A stretch of DNA of 64,000 nucleotides, taken from Tubulanus polymorphus (taxonomy: Eukaryota > Nemertea > Palaeonemertea > Tubulaniformes > Tubulanidae). Below the pieces are notes generated by a model. The model worked only from the letters and a program-made list of their open reading frames with translations. It had not been told where the DNA came from and searched no databases. Position numbers and translations under genes: made by a program. The DNA lies in contig NC_134026.1 in assembly GCF_964204645.1 (NCBI RefSeq), forward strand, positions 15,704,650 through 15,768,649. Reading direction: 5' to 3'. How positions within the stretch are numbered: the stretch's first letter is position 1; every line of letters starts with the position of its first letter. Below are positions 11,589 to 21,828 of this stretch, piece by piece.

Positions 11589-12416
11589 TCACCAAGTTTC
11601 GACTTTGACATATTATGGAAATACTAAGTTACTTTACTATTCAACGCCCCCAGGTGACCATATGCAAAACCCAATGACCTTGAAACTATCTACAATCATA
11701 GAAAATGTCATGAACTTTGCAATTGATCATGGTAACAAAATATGCCTAGGTACCAATCTAATGAAGAAATACTAAGTTATTCTACTATTCAACACCCCCT
11801 GGTGACCATATAGAATAACTAAAACCTTGAAACCTTGAAACTCACAAAAATCACAGAACACGTTATGAGCTACTACTTTTCAATTGATTGGATTAACACA
11901 ATATGCTTAGGTATCAATAAAATGCGGAAAAACATTTTTCTACCTACGAATGAGTACGGATGACACCAAGATGGCCGCCAATTGCGTCATAATTAGCTGA
12001 TCAAAAATACCTGTCTCAGGTATAAAACATCCCTTTCCAAAGAATACCCATCAAAAGTTGCAATGAGAAATGGCAAACCAGTAGGAAGCTACAGGACCCA
12101 GAATTCCGGCCAAAATTGACATTCTTGGGCACTAAAAAGGTCTCAGGACGGCCATCTTGTGTCCAATCGACCCACTTTTTCTTATACTGATGGGCGCTTG
12201 GGGTATACAAATATAAACGAAAGATCGAGATAATTGATCAAAGCGTTTTCAAAATTTCCCTCAAAAACTTCAAAAATGTATAAAAAGTGCTGATTTTGGC
12301 GAACAACAATGGCTGCCAGTCGGCCATCTTGATGACAGGGCATGTGTAACCCAAATATCAAGACATTACATTGAAGCGTCTTCAAAACTTCCCAAAATAA
12401 CTGGATTCCGACTACG

Positions 12417-12453
12417 GACGGACGGACGGACGGACGAACGAACGGGCGGACGA
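12417..12453. repeat. GGAC/GTCC microsatellite
   Basis: About six GGAC units grade into GAACGAACGGGC. Position and motif match the GTCY microsatellite described for DINE-1/Helentron-associated elements. Confidence 0.85.
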
Positions 12454-12505
12454 AAAGTTAACGCAATAGCCCGCTGGGACTTAAGTCCTAAGTTGGCTAA
12501 AAAAC

Positions 12506-14096
12506 GATTCGAATTGTAGTCGTTTTCGATTATCTGTAGACAGGAAAATGCGACAAATAGTGTACTCGTCTCGATGATGGATGTAAATCATCCACCGGAA
12601 CAATCTCAATATAATCTCGTTTTAATTGTTCATCGATAATCTCCGAATAGATTCAGAATTTCTGGAGTTTTCGACAGCTTTTTTAACGTTGATTTAGTCC
12701 TATTTACAACAGCACAATAACTAGTTGTTAACGTATCATGTCCAGTTTTCCAAGGTAATTTCACATAGTATCGACCGTCATCGTCTTTCCATATGAAATC
12801 ACAAATGTACTTATCAACAAAACTTTCATCTGATAATTTTTCAATCCCAATTTCGTCATTCAAAGAGAATTCAGGGTTTGACGAAACACTCATTATCGAA
12901 ATTTTATCATTGGAAGTACCAGTCGGACCCGACACCAAATAACCGACATATGATTTTATAGCTACAGGACCTTGCTTTTATCTCAGAACTAACAAAATCG
13001 TAATAATAATCGCTTCCAATCAAAAGATGAGCTTAAAATTTACCCTTAGTGAATTGGATTATCCAAATGTAAATCTTTGAATTCAGGAATCTCATGAAAA
13101 TCATCCATGTCTAACGGACGGGTACCATTGGAACTACCAAAACAGACACTTCAATCAAATGCGAATCCTCACACTCGATGCCTATTTTTACGACATCCAA
13201 TGTTCTAACTTTTGAATTCTGCGATCCACATGCACCTAAATCTAGTGTTTCAGTTCTACTGGATTTCAAACCTAACTGATTCGCCATTTTGGCAGTCATA
13301 AACGATCGTTGTCAGCCATCATCGAATAATGCATTACAGGACATAATAGAACCACTATACTGGTTTTCGATATTAACAACTGCAGTCCCCAGCAGAACAT
13401 TTCCAAAAGAAAAACACAAACTAATATTTTGTGATGCCGTTTTTTGTCCCAATATGATCATCACTCAGTATCAGAGACTCTGTCTCAGAAATCTGAACTG
13501 ACGAAGACTGCGTTGTCACAGAATTTGTTGATTTGCTCTTAATTCTATTCTGCCCATCGCCTATACTACGGTTTCGACCTTCAGTCATGGAAAATTGTAC
13601 ACCCCTAGACTTTGGACCAGAATAAGGCCGTGTTTTCCTCGTTTGAAAACAAATACTGGTGTGATGTCGCTCTTTACACATGCGACACGAACATTTAGAC
13701 TTGCAGTTTCCGGCATGATGGTTATCTCCTAAACAATTCAAAACACAAAGACTTGTTTCTCAGAATTTCCATCCTTTTTGACATCATTAATTACAGTGCA
13801 TTCGTTAGATGCACGTAAACCTTCGCAAAAAACGCACTTCTTTCTGAAAGTCTGAGCTCCGGTTGATAAGAATAATTGACTTACGGTGCTTGTAACTTCA
13901 ATCATAGCACAATTACTCACATCTTTGATATCAAGAGATATCATTCGACTCAATAATTTCTAATTCGAATCTAAAAAAAATCAAGAAGAGATGTTATTGA
14001 CCATTCACAATTATTGTTTGTACCACACATGTTCCGATAGATTTCATACGGAAGCTTTCTTATAATTATCAGTACCAACATTGTGCCGTAATTTTA
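12506..14096 (-). pseudogene. gag-pol: BEL/Pao gag C-terminus, zinc knuckle, aspartic protease and start of RT
   Basis: On the minus strand the gag block IRKLPYEIYRNM lies at about 13990-14080. It is followed by a Cys-His region with one complete CCHC knuckle (CRMCKERHHTSIC, about 13660-13700) and a second knuckle that has lost its first cysteine. The A17-type protease block FDDG...SFMTAKMANQLGL follows (13260-13345), with an in-frame stop right after FDDG, then ETLDLGACGSQ. The pre-RT block YVKLPWK and the KTTTIRIVF start of RT reach 12506. This is the upstream half of the element continued at 10055. Confidence 0.88.
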
Positions 14097-15075
14097 TTAT
14101 TAGGGTTTCTGCTGCCTCTCTTTCTGCGCGTAGTTTCTATGGATGTACTGTGCTTCCTATTTTAAACTTGAAGTTATTTAAAGATAACACCGGTGGAAAT
14201 AGCAATCATCAATCATGGCGCGCTTACTGGTGCGAATCTGTAAGTTTGTGACGTCATTTCATAAATAAATAAATAAAGATGGAAGGCTCCGAGAATATCC
14301 AAATCACAGGTTACTGTGAATAACTGGGGTTCGACCATTCACAAGTTAAAAATGTACTTCCTTGTTTGTGAAGTAAGTTTATTCATACTGTTATTAAAAG
14401 CAGTCCCTTTTTAACATTCTATAATAGTATAGTTTTGTTCGTGGATATCAATACTTCGAAAAATCAAGAGCGGTTAATTTATTTACTGTACCGGTACGAG
14501 TTTTCTTAATTGAATTGAATTGCTCCGGTCCAAAAGGCGGGTCATACTAGTTAGCGTCAGAAAATGTCAGCGTCGGTGATACCTTGTTATCGTCGATATT
14601 AAACGGTCTATAGTCAGTTTATACATCACATACATTACAAATTGGAGGTCCCTTGTACATGTACATCACATCGTGACGCAGCGGCGATGGTAATGTCATA
14701 GAAGAACAAAGTCAGTTGAAAATACCTACCCACTGCACCGATAAAGAATGATTGTTAGCCAGAGACCAGTGACAGTCAGTAATGGGGAGTGATGGTACCG
14801 TTCGTGATTATGTTTTTTATAATGGTTATTGGACGTCAATTTCATATGTGAATTGTAGTCCCCATCTGATCGCTTGACTTGTCAGTCAGACTGACTTGTC
14901 ACTCCTCTACTAATAGTAACACTATAAGGCCTTCCCTCCTGCATAGTTTGGCTTAAGTCCATTATAGCATTAAATAGTTCCAGCAGAGACTTATCACATT
15001 GGACTGGTATTTGGAATTAATCCGCCAATATTGGACTGATTGAATCTTACGACATTACGCGATAGGGACGTGCGA

Positions 15076-15178
15076 ACATACCGACATACCGACAAACCGA
15101 CGAACCGACAAACCGACGAACCGACAAACCGACATACCGACGAACCGACATACCGACAAACCGACGAACCGACAAAAA
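15076..15178. repeat. 8-bp array CCGACAAA/CCGACGAA/CCGACATA
   Basis: About twelve 8-bp units on the plus strand. The inverse array, on the other side of the 50-bp minisatellite, is at 15687-15757. Confidence 0.92.
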
Positions 15179-15185
15179 ACAAATC

Positions 15186-15680
15186 CGTGCGTGGATTACC
15201 CTTATATAAAGTGGCTGGGATCGAGGGGCTGCGTGGTTGCGTGGATTACCCTGGTTATATAATGTGGCTGGGATCGAGGGGCTGCGTGGTTGCGTGGATT
15301 ACCCTTATATAATGTGGCTGGGATCGAGGGGCTGGGTATATGCGTGGATTACCCGCCGATTTCCCTCATATAAAGTGGCTAGGATCGAGGGGCTGCGTGG
15401 TTGCGTGGATTACCCTTATATAAAGTGGCTGGGATCAAGGGGCTGCGTGGTTGCGTGGATTACCCTTATATAATGTGGCTGGGATCGAGGGGCTGGGTGG
15501 TGCGTGGATTACCCTTATATAATGTGGCTGGGATCGAGGGGCTGGGTGGTGCGTGGATTACCCTAATATAAAGTGGCTGGGATCGAGGGGCTGTGTGGTG
15601 CGTGGATTACCCTTATATAATGTGGCTAGGATCGACGGACAGGGTTTTTCCGTGGATTACCCGTGGCTGGATCGAGGGCA
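15186..15680. repeat. 50-bp minisatellite, about ten copies
   Basis: Units of about 50 bp contain GCGTGGATTACCCTTATATA and AGTGGCTGGGATCGAGGGGC. Copies differ by small indels and substitutions; the last is degenerate. No coding is inferred from the open frames across it. Confidence 0.93.
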
Positions 15681-15686
15681 TACGAG

Positions 15687-15757
15687 TTTGTCGGTTTAAC
15701 GGTATGTCGGTTTGTCGGTTCGTCGGTATGTCGGTTCGTCGGTATGTCGGTTTGTCT
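15687..15757. repeat. Inverse 8-bp array TTTGTCGG/TTCGTCGG/TATGTCGG
   Basis: About nine units that are the reverse complement of the array at 15076-15178. Together the two arrays form a repeat-built terminal inverted repeat around the minisatellite. Confidence 0.9.
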
Positions 15758-16184
15758 TGAAAAATACGCAGCCGATTACTCCTTTTCTAAAAATGTATCC
15801 TTGAGCGGGAACTATTCCACGCTATACTGGACTTGAACCCATAGTTAACCCTATATAGGCCAAATTTGTGTTTTGGGCCAAATTCGGTTTTCTTATCTAG
15901 TCGACTTTTTTTCGGAACTAACAATAACCGAATATGCGCTTAAACTGTCACTAGGGAATGGGAAAAACACCATAGCTTCGTTCTTCTCGATGTTTTTTCC
16001 CCCAAAACCCGGCACATTAGTACTTTGCGCGTAATAGTACATGCGCGTAGTAGCACATGTGGGTCAACATATCCATGTTGTGAGTTGACCCCTAGGTGGC
16101 ACTCTTTCAAAAAAACGGAATGTAACGAACTGATTTCGGGTGAAATCTTTGCTCGCATCCCTGAACGACATTCTATCCAGAAAG

Positions 16185-16229
16185 GCAGAAACCCGTTATC
16201 GCTGCTTGCAGCTATATTTATTATTATTA
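16185..16229 (+). repeat. Retroelement-like 3' tail with ATT repeat
   Basis: GCAGAAACCCGTTATCGCTG and the following TTGCAGCTATATT recur from 4309; here an ATT repeat follows and abuts the GTAATT junction. Confidence 0.5.
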
Positions 16230-16235
16230 TTGTAA

Positions 16236-16565
16236 TTATCGTGAGATGTTTCAAGCGCATTCAACGGATGCATATGACGATTACATTCGTCGTAAAATTT
16301 ACGCAGGGATGATCGTTCGTTGTAGGGCGGACTTAAATCAACAAGCGCGGAAAGGTAAGCCTGTGATATCTTGTGATTCTGTCCAAATCGCGTTTTCAAC
16401 AAACTAACAGCTGCTGAATAATTGTCATTCGTCAATGGCAAACCGTCAATGCATGGTCTTGCATCGCCGATTAACACTCTTCAAATAGCTGAATCTTTCG
16501 ATTTCCGAAAATTGCGTGTTGAGATGAACTGACGTTTCGAATAAACCCCAGAACATTGGCCACTC
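16236..16565 (-). pseudogene. gag: BEL/Pao gag N-terminal fragment (DUF1759 type)
   Basis: The minus-strand translation shows the gag core: FWGLFETSV, FSEIERFSYL, then LIGDARPCIDGLPLTNDNY and AVSLLKTRFG, all hallmarks of BEL/Pao gag. One frameshift lies near 16478. The frame ends at the 14097-16229 insertion and continues at 14096. The start of gag and a 5' LTR are missing. Confidence 0.85.
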
Positions 16566-16579
16566 TTATGTGCATAAGA

Positions 16580-17050
16580 GCACGACCTTTTGACCCCGAA
16601 TATTGTGTCTGGTGCAGCTAACTGGCTGGATGTATTGCCCACTCGCTTCTTCGCACCTCTCCCTACGCCATAGTCCAGGAATCCCGGGATCAAAGTCCCT
16701 AATCCTGAGGATATCACCGACAGCAACAATCAAGGTAATCTGTAATGCAATCAACGTCCATCCCGAGTCAGCAGAAAAGTACACAGAAAAGGGATGGGAA
16801 ATTCCATACGACTTGTATTGCCAAGCAGCCAAAAATCCACAAGACCGCCTCTGCCAGAGTGTTCCTTTCTCAAGTCAAGCAGCCTTAATCGGCATAAGGT
16901 AATTCACAGGATCGGGCCTCACTTAGTTGGAAACAATGACAAGTCCTTTGCGTATGACGATATCCGTCTAGAACTTATCGATGACGATGAGCCTGAATGA
17001 GGAGACGATGATCCGGATTAAGGAGATATTACAGAATTTGAAGAGACATA
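16580..17050 (+). pseudogene. C2H2-finger-like ORF remnant
   Basis: Two plus-strand frames give consecutive pieces: LPTRFFAPLPTP and a proline-rich part, then a stretch ending in FSSQAALNRHKVIH, which looks like the last half of a C2H2 finger, then an acidic tail (EPE, GDDDPD). At least one frameshift separates them. I recognise the style from repeat-associated zinc-finger ORFs of invertebrates but cannot name the family. 17051-17236 is non-coding. Confidence 0.35.
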
Positions 17051-17236
17051 AACTAATGTCCATGTCTACCGGAATGTATTTGATGCATTATTTACAGAAC
17101 CCATGAAGCATAGACAATTAAACAGAAAATAGGCCATACGTTGTTTTAAACCAATGGTTTATTATCTCAGTACAGTTAAATGTACCTAAAAAGATACATA
17201 ACCAATTGTGAAACTTAATAGTCAGACGCTATACGC

Positions 17237-17269
17237 TGTAATGGTTTCCTCTAGGTTATGATGAACACA
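17237..17269 (-). mobile_element. Gypsy 3' LTR fragment (first ~33 bp)
   Basis: TGTAATGGTTTCCTC and ATGATGAACACAA match the start of the LTR at 37948 with few changes, then stop at the palindrome of the virus-like element. The bases before it (TACGC) match four of the five after the far LTR (CACGC), as expected for the 5-bp target duplication of one Gypsy element. Confidence 0.75.
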
Positions 17270-17628
17270 AGTAATAGGGGTAATGGGCTTTCAAGCCAAA
17301 GGTCGAACGGTCGAGCTCATTAAAAAACAAAACATTAAAAGTAATTTAAAACTATAATATATTTTCATAACCGTGTGCATTTTATATTATAACTAAATAT
17401 TTATTCTAAGATATCAATAATTTAAAAAGCATATTGTATAAATCAATTTATTTACAATACACAAATTCATATAATGAAATATATTTTAATAATAATAATT
17501 ATTCTATTATTCAACTGAAATACACACGGTTATGAAAATATATTATAGTTTTAAATTACTTTTAATATTTGTTTTTAATGAACTCGACCGTTCAAACTTT
17601 AACCTGAAAGCCCATTACCCCTATTACT
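17270..17628. repeat. Left terminal palindrome
   Basis: The arms 17270-17385 and about 17515-17628 are near-perfect inverse copies, including AGTAATAGGGGTAATGGGCT at the outside and CATAACCGTGTG at the inside, around an AT-rich centre. It could fold into a hairpin over 110 bp long. Confidence 0.9.
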
Positions 17629-17834
17629 CTTAAAATAATCATATACATGAATAACATTTAAATTGACAGATTATTCAATATAAAAGTATATATTTACAAC
17701 ATTATTTCAATATTCATATTTGTGTGAGTTAGATTTTGAAACATTAAAAGTGTTAGTAAAGTGTGATTGATATAATGCATGATATAAATCATTGAACTTC
17801 TAAAATCAATTTTAACAAAAAATTTAGTATTAAA

Positions 17835-19205
17835 ATGGAAGCAAATAAGTACTACTGTCCAACATGTAATATCAATATAGATAAATCCCAAAAAGCAAGA
17901 CACAATAAAACTAAAACACATTTAGAGAATAAATTGAAATTAGAATATGAAGATGATATATTAGAAACTAAATCAGATAAATTAAAGAATGAAAAAGAAA
18001 CATACAAATGTGATACATGTAATCAATCATTCAGTGATAAAAGATATTATAATGAACATTTAAAATCTAAAAGTCATATAAGAAATAAGAATAATGATAT
18101 TTTAGGTGAAGATTATTTTGATAAAGATAATGATAAGAAACAGAAGACAATTAAAAGCATAAAAAATAAATTAAACAATAAAAGACCATACATGGAAGAT
18201 GTAAGAAATTATATTAATTCATTAGATAATAAAAAAGATATAGAGATAACCGAAGCATTTAAAAGTGATATTGGCCCAGCAGCTATCGAGTTTAAATTTC
18301 ATAAAGGAAAAACATTAGAAGAAAATAAAAAACATTTAGAAAATATGAAAGAAATAATAAAAATAATAACTGATGTTGAATATCCTAAAATTAGTATATC
18401 TTCTAAAGTTAAATTCATAAAATCTGAAGATAAACCAATATATAATATAAATTCTCATTCACAACGTATCATTTCAAAATAACATATAGATGATAAATTA
18501 GATAAATGTTATAATGAAGTAAAAACTAAAATAGAAGAGAAATATTTTGAAGGATCTGGTTTAATATTTGATGAAATAATATTTATGACTTTACATGTTT
18601 ATAACACAAAATATAATAAGTTAACTAAATCAAAACCAATTGATGAAAATAACGTATCATACTATAAAGAACCAGATATTGAAGCATCGAGTTATATTAA
18701 ACTACCATTTAAAACTAATGCTGTTATAAATGTACAAAATGAAGATGATAAATGTTTTCTATGGGCTATAATAAGTTGTTTACACCCAGTTGAAGATTAT
18801 AAACAACATAGTTTTAGATTAACTCATTATAAACCATTTGAAAATAATTATAAGATAGATAAGTATCCTGTTAGAATTAAAAATATCCCAAAAATAGAAA
18901 GAGATAATAATATAAAGATAAGTGTATTTGATTTAATCAAATTACCAAATACAAAAGGTAACAATATAAAACATTATACATTAGAACCTTTATACCTATC
19001 AAAAGATTATGATTCAAATGATGTTATAGATATACTATATTATGAGAATCATTATATGTGGATTAAACAAATCGATTTATTTTTTAAATCAGAAAGTGAT
19101 CACCATAAAATATATCTTTGTAGAAAATGTTTACATAGATTCAGTAATGAAAGTACATTATTTAATCATAAACAATTATGTGAAAATCATGATTATTGTA
19201 AATTA
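17835..19205 (+). pseudogene. polB: DNA polymerase B, N-terminal region, left copy
   Basis: Start at 17835 (MEANKYYC). Residues 8-31 form a C-x2-C...H...H finger and residues 57-81 a classic C2H2 finger (YKCDTCNQSF...HLKSKSH). Then come the GSGLIFDEI, YIKLPFKTNAVINVQNEDDKC and YCLR-type CRKCLHRFS...H finger blocks, the usual arrangement ahead of the exonuclease in Polinton-type protein-primed polymerases. One in-frame stop (18480-18482) stands where the right copy has glutamine. The gene is cut at 19205, before any exonuclease or polymerase motif, and joins a minus-strand gene remnant. Compared with the right copy I estimate protein identity in the 80s percent. Confidence 0.85.
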
Positions 19206-19206
19206 G

Positions 19207-20029
19207 TTGTTTCTGCGCATCGAATGAAGTGTTATCATTTCCAATTATTGGGGATCTTGTTTCAACTTGCGCACCTAGAATACATATCAAATAAGTTCTA
19301 ATAGATTGATTTATTCTTTGTATACCAGCTTTAGTAAAACCTTCACCATTTTCTAAAATGAAATTAACCCAACCATTATTGTTTTGTTGTTGTATATTAT
19401 TATAATATTTTGGTAATTCATTCCAATTTAGTGTTCTTATATCTGAATTTGTCATTATTTTTCCAAATTCTTTAGTATATGATGTTCCTAATCCACCCAT
19501 TGTTCCAACTTTTGCTCTAAAATCTTTATTTGAATTAATATTAAATTCATTACATATTTTATAAAATTTAGAAAAATTAATATTATTATTCAATTCTTTA
19601 AAATATTTTGAACCTGGTAAAGGACATTCTAATTCATCTAATATTAATTTTATTTGAAAATATGTATGAAATCTAAAAAGTGATAACATCAATGGTAAAC
19701 TTGGTTTGTTTAAATGATCATTCCAACTAATTCCACATCCTGTTGTTGCGCAATAAACAGCAAAATTTAATTGGTTCTCCCAATACTTTATTAGATTTTA
19801 ATAACCATTGTTTTGCCTCATTTAAATTTTTGAAATTAATTGTATACACATGAAATATATTTTCCATCTTTACATGAAAATTATTACTTTCAGTAACATA
19901 AATATATAAATCAATTAATGAATTTAAAACTTCATTTCTATATGTAATATCTTTATTAAAATCTATTGCTGGAATATAATATTTAATTGATTTATTATAT
20001 TGGAAAGCTTTTGGAAAACTATCTGCCAT
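19207..20029 (-). pseudogene. Virus-like element protein of unknown function (frameshifted, C-terminally cut)
   Basis: The gene starts at 20029 (MADSFPKAFQ) and runs to 19727, then continues in another frame from about 19740 to 19207. Conserved-looking blocks include RNEVLNSLIDLYIYVTESNN, WLLKSNKVLGEPIKF, LYRFHTY-like and GFTKAGIQRINQSIRTYLIC. A homologous C-terminal half is at 33368-33905 and extends about 45 codons further, so this copy is truncated exactly where it meets the left polymerase. It is basic to neutral with no membrane segment. Role unknown; gene order suggests a virion or accessory protein. Confidence 0.65.
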
Positions 20030-20045
20030 TTATATAATTAAAAAA

Positions 20046-20480
20046 TTAATAATTTATTAATTCTTTTAATAATTTATCTTGTTCTTCAACTGTTATATGA
20101 CCATTTAAACTTATTATATAATCTAGTGTATTCTTTAATTTATTAATTTCTTTTATATTAGTTTTAATTTTTTCTTTATTACTTTTTATATTTAATTTTG
20201 AACTTATACCAGTTAAAACACTTGAACTTAATCCTAATACACCAATTGATATAGCTAAAGGTGTTAATGGACTGAATATTGCTAGAAATGTTATTACAGA
20301 ACTAATTGTAACCGAACCACTTATAATCATATAATATATAATTTTACTTTTTAAATATTTTTTCTTTTTTATCTTAAGGTCACTTTCAAATTCTAAAATT
20401 TGTTTTTCTAAATATATTTTTAATTTAGTTTTACTGATATCATGAGGAATAATATCAATATTATCAACTTTATCATCCAT
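20046..20480 (-). CDS. Coiled-coil protein with two membrane segments, virus-like element
   Basis: An intact 144-residue frame. Residues about 15-45 are charged and helical (coiled-coil-like), residues 50-95 hold two hydrophobic segments (IIYYMIISGSVTISSVITFL and PLTPLAISIGVLGLSS), and the C-terminus is again lysine and glutamate rich. It is one of the few unbroken frames of the element. It lies 16 bp after the gene at 19207-20029 in the minus-strand set. No family recognised; a membrane-associated virion or accessory protein is an inference from its layout. Confidence 0.6.
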   Translation of the reverse strand: MDDKVDNIDIIPHDISKTKLKIYLEKQILEFESDLKIKKKKYLKSKIIYYMIISGSVTISSVITFLAIFSPLTPLAISIGVLGLSSSVLTGISSKLNIKSNKEKIKTNIKEINKLKNTLDYIISLNGHITVEEQDKLLKELINY

Positions 20481-20500
20481 TTATTTAGCAAAAAAAATTA

Positions 20501-20923
20501 TTAATTAGTAAATCTATATGCTACAAATATAACAATAACAGTTCCGCCTAAAATCCATATTATTTCATATTTCTGTTGTTCATTACTTGGGGTATAATAA
20601 TCTGATAAATTAGGTTTGTATAGATGTAATTTTTCTTTATTTGTAACCGCGTTATATAAACTCATTGCATCATCAACTGATTGAAAATCTCTGTGTGAAA
20701 TCTTCTGATCATATAATTCTTTATTGATGTAATTCATATAGTTTTGTCTCTTTTCTCTATATTATTCTGCTGCTTTATTGTATTTCTCTAATGCTAAGTT
20801 ATGTCTTTTTTGTTCTGTTAATGATCCATTTTTATCAATATGCTTAAATAAATAACCACCACCAGTAAATGCTAAAGCGTTAACAATTGCCGATCCTATA
20901 ATAGTTATAACTGCAGAAGCCAT
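20501..20923 (-). pseudogene. Small membrane protein with N- and C-terminal hydrophobic segments
   Basis: Start at 20923 (MASAVITIIG). An N-terminal hydrophobic segment with a glycine run is followed by a charged helical middle and a C-terminal segment (IIWILGGTVIVIFVAYRF). One in-frame stop (20762-20764) splits the 140-codon frame; the part after it (20501-20737) remains open. The spacing of 20 bp to the next gene fits compact viral packing. Function unknown. Confidence 0.6.
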
Positions 20924-20947
20924 TTATTTAGTAAAATAATTACGCAT

Positions 20948-21305
20948 TTATATAGGAGGAATATATTTTTGTTTTTCTAAATAATCAATAGTTAAATTAG
21001 ATAAAGTAACTGCTTATGTTAATTTTAAAATATCATTTATATCAAATCTATCATGTAGAAGGTAAAACATTATCAGATGTAGAAGGTATAACATTATCAG
21101 ATGTAGAAGGAATAACATTATTATCAATTTCATTACTTTAAATATCAACAACACCACTTTTATTATTATCTATTTTACTTATTCTATATTTGAATTGATT
21201 AAAGTATTCTCCAAAATACTTACTATAATCATCATAAGGTATTATATAATATATAACTGATATCATTTCACTTGGACTTTGTATTTCATATATTCCTCCT
21301 TCCAT
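20948..21305 (-). pseudogene. Small ORF with repeated NVIPSTSD, virus-like element
   Basis: Start at 21305 (MEGGIYEIQS). About 50 codons lead to a stop at 21138-21140, then three 24-bp tandem units encode NVIPSTSD, then a frameshift and a short C-terminus ending at 20948. It is the first gene after the capsid-like gene on the minus strand. Function unknown. Confidence 0.5.
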
Positions 21306-21339
21306 TTATTATAGAATTTTTTATTAAAATTAAAATTTT

Positions 21340-21378
21340 AATACATAACACTATTCAATTGAGAATTTATAATATTTA
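21340..21378 (-). pseudogene. Last codons of the capsid-like gene, cut off by the Penelope array
   Basis: These bases contain one copy of the 12-bp duplication (21367-21378) and a stop at about 21340. The frame that enters the array at 30480 would run on through them in phase for about a dozen codons. So the array separates the 3' end of the gene at 30480-31688. Confidence 0.65.
21367..21378. repeat. Left 12-bp target duplication of the Penelope array
   Basis: TTATAATATTTA here is identical to 30468-30479, each directly outside the array. Confidence 0.85.
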
Positions 21379-21483
21379 CGATAGGTAGAACACAATATCC
21401 GTGTTGACGCGATGAGGAGAGAATCCCACAATGATAATAAAAAGTCCGAAGATGAAACTTCGAGATAGTAGTTTATTTCAACG

Positions 21484-21513
21484 TTTCGACTATATCCTAA
21501 TAGTCATCTTCAG
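21484..21513 (-). ncRNA. Hammerhead-like motif in Penelope 3' region (copy 1)
   Basis: On the minus strand CTGAAGA (fits CUGANGA) is followed by a stem (GACTAT and ATAGTC) and GAAAC, the order of a hammerhead ribozyme core. A GTTTC about 25 bases further can pair with GAAAC. A matching stem I is not evident, and CTGAAGATGA can also pair with TCATCTTCGG downstream. Equivalent sites are at 24342-24371, 27205-27234 and, on the plus strand, 30365-30394. Penelope-like elements are known to carry hammerheads; activity here is not shown. Confidence 0.4.
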
Positions 21514-21828
21514 GAATAATGAGATACTACAGAAATTATGAGATATATATACAATCCAGAGACAAAGAGACTAATTCAAGTAATCAGAGATGATACAAAC
21601 TAAAGGAAAATTAACGTAGAAACAGTTACACGCTAAAATAGATTAAAGGGAAGCAAACTAAGGGGTGATTATAAACAACAATAGTGAGTATGAATATAAA
21701 TGAAACTTAAAGTCAGTAGTAAAAAGAAAGACAAACTAAGGGGCACTTAAATTAAAACAAAGGTGAATACAAGTTAAGTCAGAGACGAAATTGATGAGAG
21801 AACAAATAACAAATAATCAAAGGGGAAA

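Larger units (their letters stand above)
10060..12498 (-). mobile_element. Helentron-like element inserted in BEL/Pao RT
   Basis: This is the minus-orientation copy of the repeat at 1-1276. It begins with the reversed CTAGGGG end, contains the 150-bp core units on both sides of an inner insertion (10261-11588), and ends at GTCCTAAGTTGGC. A GGAC microsatellite lies at 12417-12453. The flanking BEL/Pao frame (..RIVF upstream, then the DCSFG..SLNDSL side) shows the insertion point; the bases there fit a T/T site without target duplication, as Helentrons show. Confidence 0.75.
14097..16229. mobile_element. 2.1-kb insertion in BEL/Pao gag, ATT-repeat ends
   Basis: The gag frame stops at 16236 and resumes at 14096. 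GTAATT stands at both junctions (14091-14096 and 16230-16235), a probable target duplication. Both ends of the insert carry TTATTATT next to a GGGTTTCTGC / GCAGAAACCC word in inverted orientation, so the ends are related. 14097-15060 has no recognised gene (an AAAT microsatellite is at 14260). 15076-15757 is a minisatellite block listed separately. 15790-16180 holds nothing I recognise. Confidence 0.6.

Noticed and set aside
15040-15473. Open frames across the minisatellite
   Set aside because: Translation is only the 50-bp and 8-bp repeats; no start context and no conserved frame between units.
21062-21130. 24-bp tandem repeat as a CRISPR-like or regulatory array
   Set aside because: Three units with no spacers, inside a coding frame; it is a protein repeat.
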